Of a stretch of 64,000 nt of DNA, positions 33,881 through 44,929 are shown piece after piece. The first letter of the stretch is position 1. Each line of letters begins with the position of its first letter. Origin of the DNA: Porites lobata. Taxonomy: Eukaryota > Cnidaria > Anthozoa > Scleractinia > Poritidae. Position numbers and translations under genes: made by a program. Location of the stretch: positions 908,501 to 972,500 of the forward strand of contig CALNXK010000046.1 in assembly GCA_942486035.1 (NCBI GenBank), given 5' to 3'. The notes under the pieces are model-generated. The model was not told the DNA's origin, ran no database searches, and was given only the letters and a program-made list of their open reading frames with translations.

Positions 33881-34745
33881 GTATTTTCTGTAGTGGTCAA
33901 TTGGTATCAGACAAAGGGTGAAGGCGATTCCAGGACGAAATTTACTACTCCCGAATTTAGCTTACCAATTGCCCAAGCAAATGGTAAACAAACCATATTT
34001 ATTTAGACTGTTTACACTCCCCTATTTTTCCTTAGGGTCGTCGGGATCGCGCACCTGCCCTTACATTATAGGCGGCCATCTTAGTACTAAATATACCTAG
34101 TCTAAAGTGGGGATAAGTGTCAATTCTACTTAGGGTGGGGGACGGTTTGGCAGTAGGCAAGAACTCTATTTTTTTCACCTCTCTCCGCTCACCGCTATAC
34201 TCCGACGCCCATCTCCTCGGTATATTTGAAACCAAGATGGCTGCACGTAACGGAAAGCACGTATAGCACTCGATCTCGAACACGATACGGGAAAGCAGGA
34301 GACTGTAGACAGTCTAATATTTGTTTTATTTTCTATCATGGGAAGGTATTCATGAAAGAAATACCAGTTGATAAGGGCGTGGACTTTTCTTGGCGAGGCA
34401 CCCCCGTGGCCCCACCCTTACAATTCCCAGTTGCCGGCTTCCTCTTTCCCCAACCTTAAATGCCTTTTACTGGTGTTACAGTGACGATGGGCATCCTCAT
34501 TCCCAAACCCCTAAGGATATGGACATCCCTTTCTCATATTACCTTAGCGATTTGTGTTAGGGTTAGGGCTATAGGGGAGTCCCATATCAGGGCGCCTGTC
34601 CCTGGCTTGGGAGGGGGGGCGCCCCACCTCCATAGCCAGGGAAAAGCGCCCTGGGGACGAGGTTGGTTCTCAGGGTCTTTCCTCTTTCAGCTTCGGGAGG
34701 AAGAAAGAATGGGAACAAGGAATACTTTGAAACTATATTTATATA
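33881..34745. other. Intergenic DNA, nothing recognised
   Basis: No gene recognised. A ccctggggacgagg motif near 34650 is a solo end of the CTCGTCCCCAG family. Open frames here lack any domain. Confidence 0.4.
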
Positions 34746-34748
34746 TGT

Positions 34749-35166
34749 GTAACCACAGGTGGCCCAAGCGTAATATGAGAGTTTGTATGGGAAATAAAGA
34801 GTTTAAAACTTAGATAAAATAAAAGAAATAAAAGCGATAAAAGTTATTAATAAAGTGTAAATATTGTTACCTAGTGTCGTTGTGTTTGTTTTTACGAAAT
34901 TTCAGCGCGATTTGACTACTTTAACATTATTTGACCTGACAGTGTAATAATAAGAGTAATTGAAATATTATTAATGTCAGGTCAAATGATGTAAAAATAC
35001 TCAAATCGCGCTGAAACTTCGTAAAAACAAACACAACGACACGAGGTAACAATATTTACACTTTATTAATGACTTTTATTGCTTTTAGTTCATTATTTAA
35101 TGTAAGTTTCCGACTCGTTACTTCCCATACAAACTCTCATATTACGCTTGGGCCACTGTGTTGTAA
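34749..35166. mobile_element. Large foldback element, about 200-bp arms
   Basis: The left arm begins near ggtggcccaagcgtaatatg and the right arm ends with its inverse near 35160. Arms share gtgtaaatattgttacc, cgttgtgtttgtttttacga and ttcagcgcgatttga. The centre is catttgacctgaca against tgtcaggtcaaatg. Arms are diverged on the outside and well matched near the middle. Confidence 0.85.
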
Positions 35167-35335
35167 CGACTCTCCGTTTCTTCAATAAATCCCTCCAGGA
35201 AGAACGACTTGTCCGTTAGAAATATCGGGAATACTCGAGTCTTCATCCTTTGCTGTTTTGTTCTTACAGTTCATTGGTCTTTGTAAAAACAGCAAGATTT
35301 GGATACCGTCATAATTATAACAGTCTCAACGAGGA

Positions 35336-35499
35336 ATACGCTCTTCTCACGTATGGTAATATGCCCGTCCAACCTCGTTTTCGAGTGAAATTTCTTTTGA
35401 AATTCAAATACGAAAACGTCGTCCGATTAGCATTTCAAAAGAAGTTTTACTCGAAAACGAGGATGGACGGGCATATTACCATACGTGAGAAGAGCGTAT
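35336..35499. mobile_element. Palindromic element, 68-bp arms
   Basis: The left arm starts atacgctcttctcacgtatg and the right arm ends catacgtgagaagagcgtat; three mismatches over 68 bp, spacer about 28 bp. An open frame spanning the palindrome (35250-35513) is an artefact. Confidence 0.85.
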
Positions 35500-36575
35500 A
35501 CCCACGTTTGTAATGTCAAGGAACTGGCTTCGTGTTTTGGGTCCTTTTCATTCCAGCCTGCGTGCCGACGTCTCCTATTCCGTCTTTATTCCGTCTACTA
35601 TTTCCTTTATAGATTCCGCGTGCAAGAGACGTCTGCACACAGGATATTTTTATCTTATATCCTAGCTTCCCATACTTCTGAGGAGGGGAGAAGTTAGGTT
35701 ATTTTTGTTTTGGGGATGTACAAGTGGGCTTTCAGGCCCCTTTCCTATATAGTCTAGATATTTTTGTGGCACATTTTAAGTCCCATCTAAGTCACTTTTG
35801 CTGGGGACTTCGTCATCCAAACTTGGTAACTCTCTGTATTAACTTCGTCAGGGAATTTTTTCTTGTTGCAAGACTGTAAAGACGAAAGGAACCTTTCAAA
35901 CAATTGACAATTATATCAAGCTCCTGCCCTGTTAAATCAGCTTTGCTCATTTTAATTTATACGTCTCTGTATAGACCATATTGGGGACTACCCCCTCCTT
36001 CTCCGTCTGAGGTCAATTGACTAATAGCAACTCGAGTGTAGTCTATTTTCCCTGACAGGTCAAACCAAATATTCGTTTCTTACAACCACTTTCAAAAGCA
36101 GATTCTTCAGAGCAGGGTTGATTCTCGTTTTTCCGGTTTGAACGTGGTTCAATTGACTTTCATTTTCTGAGGATTTCATCCATTTCAGTAATTAGCTTTC
36201 AGAGACTTTCTGGATGGTATCCTATAATTGGTGTGTACTCAAACGGACAAATTTTTGAGTAAGCACTTTATTTGTCTTGATTATTTACAAACTTACAATT
36301 CTAATTCTATTTGCTTACGTATTGTTCGATATTAAGGTGGTGTAGAGCTTGGCTAGCGCACTTTAATGCGATTTTTTTTTCTAAAGAAATACTAACTTGA
36401 GTCACGTAAAACATTTAATATGTTATGCCTCTCTTAAAGACTACTGAAATTTATCTTGCTTTTGTTTTTGATGTTCTTGAATAGCCTTTTTTCGATTTCT
36501 TACGTATTGAAGGCTTTAGAAAAAAGCGTTCGGAGATGCGAAAACTTAGTACGTGCTCATGAAATTAAACAAAAA
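35500..36575. other. Intergenic DNA, nothing recognised
   Basis: Mixed A+T-rich sequence without recognisable gene or element boundary. Confidence 0.4.
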
Positions 36576-36599
36576 GCCTTACACATCACCATATGTATA

Positions 36600-36940
36600 T
36601 ATCATGATGTGATACATGCGTTATTGACCAAGCGTGAGGTCATGATTGCTGGATATTGGCCAAGTTCTTTTTTGCGTTTTTATTGACCGAGACGAAGTCA
36701 CCTAAAACAAAAAAGGAGACCAATTTGCAGTTATCTTGACCGAACGAGTTTGGTCAATAAGGGATATATTATATGGCCAAAAAGAGACCTTTTTCTTGCA
36801 GGACCAACGCGGGAAAAGGTCTTACCCGCTCTGGTAGCCAATCAGAACGCAGGATTCGCTCTCATCTTTCCAGCTCGAGGTTTCAACCATAAAATAGATA
36901 CTGAGTATATTGCGGAGTCGGTCTCCTTTTCAATTGTTTT
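36600..36940. repeat. Dispersed repeat with TTGACC(A/G)AGCG and TTGACCGAGACGAAG motifs
   Basis: Repeated ttgaccaagcgtgaggtc, ttgaccgagacgaagtc and ttgaccgaacgagtttggtc motifs around ggatattggccaagttcttt. Has the look of an interspersed transposable-element fragment; class unknown. The short frame 36750-36953 runs across it. Confidence 0.45.
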
Positions 36941-36959
36941 AAGTCACGTCTGAGACTGT

Positions 36960-38085
36960 CCAAGGGCTGAAATACAATCTCGAGTCGCAACAAATATAGG
37001 ACATCAGACGTGAAAAGAAGCTAAGTAGTTTTAATAACCGAAACAATGGAAATTTCACTCTAACACCACCTACGCCTGCAGACGTAATTTAACGCCGGTA
37101 AATACATATTCACAAGGATCAATTTAGCAATGGAAAGTGGGTTACATGAACGGATGCGCTCATGGAATACGTGCATAGGGGTCTCATGGCTTGGATTGGG
37201 TTGAATAAGCACTTTAATTAATTGCACAGATTTCGCAATCACAACGCATTAAAAATGGCCACTCGAGGCTGACATAGTTTTCATACAAAGACGGGTTACT
37301 CTCTCAAGTGGTCACGACAGCTAGGATTAGTTCAGTAATTTTCTAATTTTTATAGTAAAAGACAATAAAAGCGTACAAAGACTGGCGATCCATTTTCGGA
37401 CGCCATTAGGATGGTAAGATCATGGAGCAGGGGGGGGGGGGAGGCAAAGACTGGGTCACTAACCGTCTCAATCCCAAGGTTCCCCACACCGTCACTTAAC
37501 CTGAAATCTTAAGCAGCATAAGATGGAACTGCAAACCCTCAGCTCTTCCCCCCCGGAAATCACAATCGGAAATTTATTAATGATCCGTTTCCATCCTGTG
37601 TCTAATGTCAGTAGTAAGCCTCAAAACGACTATCTTTACATACTGCATTTCATTCACATAGTCTTCTGTGTTTTCAAAGTCAAACCAGCTGGGCTACGTA
37701 GCATATGCGACAACTGAATCTTCAATCTTCTGCTGGTAAATCCTGCAGTCAGCTGGGTAAGTAGGAGAAAGGTGAGGAAAGGCCTTTTCAGAGGCTCGAA
37801 GGTTAAAAAGATGGCTCCACTCAACAATGACTCAGGAATGATTTAGTTATCTGACAGTACTAAACACAACAGCCACAAAGAAAGGAGAGACAAATTTGCC
37901 TTGCCGACGACTGGCAAATGTATTTGGTGATTGTAACGATAATCGGAAAAGAAATTTCGTTACATTTACAGAATCCGATTTGATGACAGTAAGCCAGTAA
38001 ACCACGCCAAAAATGAAGTTGCCTTCTCTCACTTTGGCTCCCGGGTTTGGCTGTGTATGGTTACACACGTTCTTTTGTTGCTAAC
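36960..38085. other. Intergenic DNA with a poly-G run
   Basis: A run of more than ten G lies near 37429-37441. No gene recognised. Confidence 0.4.
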
Positions 38086-38091
38086 TTTAAA

Positions 38092-38303
38092 CTGAATGTT
38101 TGATGAGTTGTAATTGTATTACGGTAAATAATATCGAATCGGGACCACGTTTTGGTGGAAAATTGCATTTAACTTTCTTCGAATTAATTTAAAATATCTG
38201 AATGCTTGATGAGTTGTAATTGTATTACGGTAAATAATATCCAATCGGGACTAGGTTTTGGTGGAAAATTACATCTAACTTTCTTCGAATTAATTTAAAA
38301 TAT
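38092..38303. repeat. Direct tandem duplication, 106-bp period, two units
   Basis: 38092-38197 and 38198-38303 are near-identical (ctgaatgtttgatgagttgt versus ctgaatgcttgatgagttgt), differing at only a handful of positions. Non-coding and probably recent. Confidence 0.9.
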
Positions 38304-39915
38304 TTCTTGTTTCTTCTTTTCTTGAAAAAAGCTCTACTTTTCTTCTACTGCGGAGCAATTTTTAATATCCGCGGCCCTTGCGAAAGCAAAAACGCGCCAT
38401 TTTCCTCTTTCTTGAATTGGGTGAAGGGGGAGGCTAAATTTTCCGTCGTTTTTGTCCCTACTTGGTTGTGAGTGCTCCTCTGTTTTGTACAGAGAGTCCT
38501 GAAAAGGAATTCCTCGAACCCGTAATTGCGTCAAACACTACTCAATCCAGCAATCACAACGCAATTTATCTCGTAATCTCGAATTCCGAACAAATGTTGG
38601 AACAAGCGGCTTTCAGATCCTCTGTGAATACATACAAATTCCTTCATCTTCTTAGCTGACCCAGTGGCGGATATGATGGTTTAACAAAGGAAAGTGGTGC
38701 GGTTAGCACGTGACATGGTTAAAGACTACGTGGATTACTTTTGTTTCAGTAAAACTATTTCTGAATCTCGCCCCGCAGTACTTTTCCCTAAACACCTGAA
38801 ATAAACCAACGTCAGCCTAAAAATGGGAAAAACTGAAGAAAACGAGGGTTAAGAACATAATACTTTACACTTAAAAAAGAGACAGAAACAAAAAGAAATT
38901 AAAAAACAAGTGAGCAGCACTGTGCCTTGACGACATCTGTAACACTCTGATTCAACTCTAATACGACTCGACCGCAAAACCACACTCAGGGCAGTTCGTG
39001 CAGGCCTGTCTCTAGCTTCCTTAATTTATTTTTAGAACATCTTCTACGTGAGTCGGCAGAAATGCGCGGGAGTTACCTTAACTTCAGGTCAACGAGTGGC
39101 TGCAGGCGCACGAGTTTGGTTTGAAATGTTTTGGTTCATCTTTCTTAAGACGTTAAATACCGTTAATTCGGGTTGAAGTCTACTTTATATGCCGTGAAAT
39201 GCTCTGCTAAACGAGGTACGTAAAAGAATAACTACATTAATAAAAAGTTAGCAATAACTGTTTAGTTTGAGCAACCTGTTAAAATTCATAAACTTGGGGG
39301 AAGAAGGAGAATACAGAGTTGTTCATTATTCCATCATTCCAGGCCGAAAATATTCGTTATTCCATTATTCCGATACTCGGTAAAAACAGGATTATTCCAA
39401 CTCGAAAATCATCGTTTTTCTCTCCTATTTTCCCACCTCGGAAATTTCTGTTATTCTATTTCCTTTATTCCACTTCAGCCCCGTGTGGTAAGCCAACAAC
39501 CTGACACAATTAGGTAACTAAATTCCGGGGGATGGGGGGCTCCCACGTAAAAAGGGCACATATGCTCGTGGTCATGTTCAGCTTTGTAAATTGAAAGTTT
39601 GTTTTCACTAAGGGTGTTCAGGGCGGGCTGCTAATATTTTGACGTACACAGGTAATGGTTTGGGAGACAATGCAGTGTGTTGTCCTTTAGGGGTCATCAT
39701 ATTTTACTGAAATATTGCACCATTCAAGTTGACTTCAGCTATTTCATAGGATCTTTAAAGTGTAACTCGTGCTATTTATGCCCTGTCTTGCCTATTTAGT
39801 TAATTTGCCATCTCAGAAACAAACAAACAAACAAGGGAAACCTGGAGCACTCTTAACAGCTCTTGAAGTTGACAAAATTACCCTGCAAGATAGCATAACA
39901 TGGCAGAGGAAAAGT
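38304..39915. other. Intergenic DNA, nothing recognised
   Basis: Contains a run of tattccattattcc-type motifs at 39325-39475 but no gene and no clear element. Confidence 0.4.
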
Positions 39916-39918
39916 AGA

Positions 39919-40045
39919 ATAAATAATAATAACAACAACAATAATAATAAATCCAACAATGATAATATTAATAATTTTATATTAGCTATAATAATAATAA
40001 TAATAATAATAATAATCATATCAATAATCATATCAATAAGCACTA
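39919..40045. repeat. Interrupted (AAT)n/(AAC)n microsatellite
   Basis: Blocks of aataataat with aac variants, separated by short unique stretches; a further ataataat/gatgat block lies at 40178-40208. Confidence 0.8.
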
Positions 40046-40684
40046 TCATCTTGAAGGGGTGAGTCAAGAGACAGAGGACTACCCTTGAATGCCTAAAATC
40101 AGAGTCCATAGTTTGGTCCTAGTTCCCAAGCAAAAAGAATAGCAAGTTTATGAGAAGAATGGATGAATCAGCTGATAATAACAACAATAATGATGATGAT
40201 AATAATTAAATACTAATACTAATAACAACAATACAGAAAGTAATCTGTAGAGCTGTAAAGTGAACTTGGTGTATGAAAGACTAAAGACACTGAAGGTAGG
40301 ATCATAGACAGATAGATAAACTTTAGTCCATTTCAACATTCAGATGTTATTAGCAGTGTATAGTTCTAAAATATACGAAAATAGGGTACGAATTATGGAA
40401 ATTACATTTCATTATCATTTAGTTAATATAACAAAGTATTTGCCGGAGGACTTCAATATAGTCTTCTGTTTTCTGAGGACGTATTTCAAGAACCCTTCCA
40501 GGCTAACACTCGTTTTAAAGTGCAGTGCCGAGGAAAATTTGGCCCTCCCCCTTTTTGCTATCTTATCGTTCGCCAGAGATATCGGTGGTTCACAATTGTT
40601 GACACTCATTTCCAGCTTAACCTAGGATTTGTTGATCATGAAAACTGAAACCCAGCTATTTCCAATTGAACTTCAATGCATTTA

Positions 40685-40854
40685 CAGTGGACTATCCCGA
40701 TTTTTAGTCTATTTTTCGCGAACTTCCAAGAAAATCGGTGGTAAAATTACCGCAGTGTTTGACTAATGAAGTAAAATTAAGTTTGGTTCTAATTACTGTA
40801 TTGGGATTTCGAAAAACCTTGGCTTTCGAGATATCGGGAATCTAGGTTCCACTG
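40685..40854. mobile_element. pogo/Tigger-like MITE (CAGTGGAC / GTTCCACTG ends)
   Basis: Left end cagtggactatcccgattt, right end ggaatctaggttccactg; TA precedes the left end only. The interior has tttcgcgaacttcc and ggctttcgagatatcggg motifs typical of such elements. 170 bp. Confidence 0.65.
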
Positions 40855-41062
40855 GAGAGCGGATCGCCATTTTTAAGTGGTATATGTCCGAACCTTCCCT
40901 GCTCGTCGTGAGAGACCTCTGCCAGCAGCGAAGTCCGAACCAGTCGAAGTTCTAGCCATTTGCAGGGCAAAAAGCCAGTCTTTTCATCTTTTTTGAGGGA
41001 ATCGAACCTGTAACCGGCTTCCACTCTACAGACCAGCTCTCTACGGACTGAGCTAATGTTCC
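40842..41062 (-). mobile_element. tRNA-derived SINE, minus strand
   Basis: Minus strand from 41062 reads ggaacattagctcagtccgt then agagagctggtctgtag, a good tRNA A-box and anticodon-arm region, followed by the B box ggttcgattcc near 41008-40998. No 3' acceptor stem pairs with the 5' end, and unrelated sequence continues to the pogo-like element, so this is a tRNA-derived retroposon head, not a tRNA gene. Confidence 0.65.
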
Positions 41063-41079
41063 GCGGATACCGCTTGTTA

Positions 41080-42050
41080 ACATGACACTCTGTACTACGT
41101 ATAATGGGGTATTTCTTTTTGGATAAACGAAATGACTGAGATCCGAAAGTATCTTTAAAGTCTTGACTTTCGTGTGCTCGCTGCGCTTGAGGCAAGCAGG
41201 AAAAGGTTGAAATAGTTTGGAAAAAATTTGTATTTCATGAGATTTCCTCCGAATTTGCGGATTGAAGGACTGAGGTAACCGAAAATTCGAATTTGTGCAA
41301 TAATATATATATATATTTTTTAGGGTTGGTAACGTAGAGGATGAATGTAGAATCAGTGATCTCAAAACAGGCGACCCGCAACAAAGAATCAGAAAGAAAG
41401 TTCTACTTACCTTGGTGCTTTTAATTAATGATCGACACATTTTTCAGTCAGTGTGCAGGCCTTGTCCGTGTGTATAAAAGCTCTCTTCGACACCCAGCTA
41501 TCTCTTTACAATCCAAACGCTTTTTTTTATGTCAGGTCGGACGCAATTGTTTTTTATAAGGGCCTGGGATATAGGACGAAATCACGAATAACGAGCATTG
41601 CGAAATCTCCGCCCTATGTGTGGCAATCTCTAGCTGATAAAGGTTGAATAATTGAGCCACACAGAACAAGGCTGAGAGGATTCTGATTGGCTGGCGGGCA
41701 ATCAAAACATTTCTAAAACGGCTCTAAAATAGATTTTGCGTGTGGTTTCATACAACCGATTTGACAATAACTAGTTTCAACAGCACTTAGGAGTTTTCCT
41801 TGTGTTAAAACACGACATAAATTCGCGCGATATTGTTCAAATGCATTGTTCTCTTGAATCATGTCACATCACGAACAGCATTACACGGTTTCTTGATGAA
41901 ATCTAACGTCACGTGGGCCATTCTGACCAATGAAGTGGCTGAAAAGGCGATTGCACAACCCGATCAAATGACATATGTCACGGGATCACGTGGTCTTGTA
42001 ACACCGGCGGCACGTGGCCTTGGCTTTCGCTACGCTTGAAGCTTTTCTCG
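41080..42050. other. Intergenic DNA, nothing recognised
   Basis: Includes an (AT)n run near 41300. No gene recognised. Confidence 0.4.
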
Positions 42051-42059
42051 GAGGTCAGA

Positions 42060-42945
42060 ATTTCACATAACTACGAGCCTTGCACTTACTTTATCTGTAA
42101 TTTCTACAATTTCCAGCTGTGTCAGGTGTTTTGAAGTCGTTCCGTTGTTGTAGTTCGTAAATACTGTGCAGTCTGTGACATTTGTTCCTCGTTTTCGATT
42201 CTAGGCCATCTGAGGCTTTGCGTTGTCGCTGCGGTGGAAGACGGGAAAGCTGAGAGTCAGTGAATGGAGTGAAGAAGTTGATGCCGTGTTAGTTAACCTT
42301 CCGGCCGCGAGCTAAATTGTAGGTGTTCTCTTAGCTGACATTTTTGCGGGCCGTCAAGACTAAACGGAAGGTTTTGTTTAGTGTTTGCAAGTTATTTGTC
42401 AGATGAACTACGAACACAACACTCTATTGTAGTAGGGCAAGATATTACAACCGGAGCCAACAAGTTTACAAGACTTGAATCAAAATATTTTCCAAGTTAA
42501 TGGGGCTTCAGCTGGTTTTAAGCTACCCATTTTGCAAGCGTTGTCTTGTCCACATGTCGCAGGCTCGTTATCCTGTTTGCATAGAAAAGCGTCAATTTAT
42601 TTACGTGCAATCGGTTCTTGGTACAAAAATTCCACGAAGCTGACAAGGCCTGCAGACGAGCATCTCGATTTCAGTCGTTTGAAGACACGATATGGAGTCT
42701 TTTCCGCTCGAATACAAACTTAAGCGTAGCCAGTTGAGCTCGTTGCTATGTTCTATGATGGTTTAGTTAGCACTTCTTATAAGCATTGTTTCGTTTTCCA
42801 GAGGCCTCTCCGCAGCTAACCGCGTTGAACTCGCTTTTGCTTGCTAGGTTTTAGTTGACCTCAGCTGTAGAGTAGAGGACAGTCATCCATAAAATCACTT
42901 TCGACGTAACCTGCAATATATCTTGGATTTTAACCGTCATTTTTG
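42060..42945 (+). promoter_or_regulatory. Candidate promoter and 5' non-coding exon region of the IMP gene
   Basis: Less A+T-rich stretch upstream of the first coding exon, with a strong donor ttttg|gtgagtac at 42945/42946. The ATG exon at 44898 is preceded by an acceptor-like cctttcag (to 44879), so a spliced leader intron 42946-44879 is plausible. No TATA box is assigned. Entirely inference. Confidence 0.25.
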
Positions 42946-44897
42946 GTGAGTACAATCTTTAAGGTTACCTTTCAATTTTCTAGTTTTAAAAATGCAAACA
43001 AAACTTCGTTAATACTACTTGATCCTTCATTGTGTTCAGGAGATGCATCGTAGCGTTTGGTTGATCGTATCAACAGGCTGATCTTTCGGGGAGTTTAGAC
43101 TCGGTACGATTCCTGTTATCTATTTTTTGGAGAATTCTGTTTGCTCCGTGTAAAGGTCGTTTTATTCAGAGGGTTGTGCATCCTTTTAGCTTGAAATTTT
43201 AACTAGTTAGCAGGATCTAGACGTGGTACACACCTCGTATGATAATCAGGTTTACGGCGTTGCCGCTTCATCAATCCATCCTTCCTTTCAGATGGGTAAA
43301 AGGCTACTCATAGCGCTTTCACGTCTTTTCATGAAACTGGTGTTTTTTGTCTTCAATTTGAATGGTTCTGTAGTATGCTTGTAGAAATAGTTTTTTCCCT
43401 TTCTACCTTTCCGTGACTCCCAGCTCACTGGTTGAATTTTATTTAGGGTGTGTAGCGAGGTGAAGCATGCTTTGAACTTGTGATGGGGGGTTGGAGAAAG
43501 AAAGTTGCTCTCTTAAACATCCCGCCGAAGAAAGCGAAAGTCTGCAAAAAGAGCTTGAGTTTTACAACGTTATTGTCGCACTTCATTGTGAAACGAACAA
43601 GCACATGAATCAGAAATGCTGTGAAGCAAAAATGTGTTGTTAATGTTTTTTAGCAGGGTTAAGTGCCATTTCCTTGACGAATATACAAAGCATACTTTCT
43701 CGCCTTCGCTTGAAAAAAATCTGCATACAGTATTCCCAGAGAGGAACCAGCCTTTTTGAAAGGTTTATCGTGACCAGATTTCTTTGTGTGAGAGAAACCA
43801 ATAATTTCTGTGAACTGTGTTAACTACTTGTGCGACAGGAAATCCTTTTTACTTCTAGTTCACTGTACTATTCCCTGCATTGCATTTCATCAGGACGGCT
43901 TTCACACAAAGGAAGAATCATGTCGTCCGTACAATGAACCTGTATGTTGTTTTTTTCGCTGGTAAAAAACTCATTTTCGACATTTTTTAATCTCTTGTAG
44001 CCGTTCAAACTAAACCTCTAGTTAACCACTTGTAGAAGCATTTCTGCTTTGAAGCAGCTTTTAGTCAGCTTGATTGCTAACTAAATGTCAAAAAGATGGA
44101 ATTACATTATGCGTTTTTACCCAGCTTTAGCTGAATAGTATTCAAATGTTTAACTCTGTAACGTACACGTAAATCGAACTGTTAACAGTATCATCTTTGC
44201 GGTGCGTCAGCAACACCTATACAACTGTACTGTTGTGCCTTGATCATATTCGTGATTAACCTTGTCTAGACAAAAAAAAAGTGGTGGTGGCGATAACATT
44301 CTTATAAAGTGATTACGTGCCTCTTCTAGAAATGTGTTCAAAGTGTTGTTCATGTGATTTCGATAGCACGGTTTTATTCCTTATTAGACAATAGCTTGCA
44401 GTTTGTAAGGGCTTAGCATTAAGTGAAGTCGTCTTGTTTTTATTTTTAAAAATATTTTGACCAAGATATTGTAATTGAAAAATTGCATCATTGAAGTTCA
44501 GTGTTGTAAGAAACAGCATTATGTAGTGTTTATATGAGTTCTTTTCACATGACTAAATTTAAACCATTCAAGGTTAATTGAGTAACTTCGTAACGCTAGT
44601 GCTTAGAATTGAACGCACAAGGAATGTCGGATTTGTCGTAAAGAAATAGGAAATATGTTTGAATACTCAAGTAGAGTATTTCGCACATGATTTCAGTGCC
44701 AGGTGAATGCGAGAAGAGGGCAAAATAGCTGTGAAATCCTTGAGAAGCGTTCGAATCATTTTGGACAGTGTTCGCACTTGCACTCACGTGCGGTGGCACT
44801 TGTTTACATGTTGTCATAACAGCGTCTTATCAGGCACGTGACTAATTGAAATTTTGCGGGGCTTTCCCTGACCTTTCAGACAGAAGCAACCTCTGTG

Positions 44898-44929
44898 ATG
44901 GAGTACTCTGGACGTGAAGAACCTCAAGG
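44898..44929 (+). CDS. IGF2BP: IMP first coding exon
   Basis: ATG opens MEYSGREEPQ and ends at caagg|gtgagt after two bases of a codon, which the next exon completes as Gly. Only 32 coding bases, supported mainly by the phase match and strong splice signals. Confidence 0.65.

Noticed and set aside
35250..35513. 87-codon frame
   Set aside because: Runs across both arms of the palindrome at 35336-35499.
40998..41062. tRNA gene on the minus strand
   Set aside because: A and B boxes are good, but the 5' end has no pairing 3' acceptor strand and the sequence runs on into a retroposon body, so it was called a SINE head.
42475..42723. 82-codon frame before the IMP gene
   Set aside because: No homology recognised, and it overlaps the likely 5' non-coding region; not enough support.
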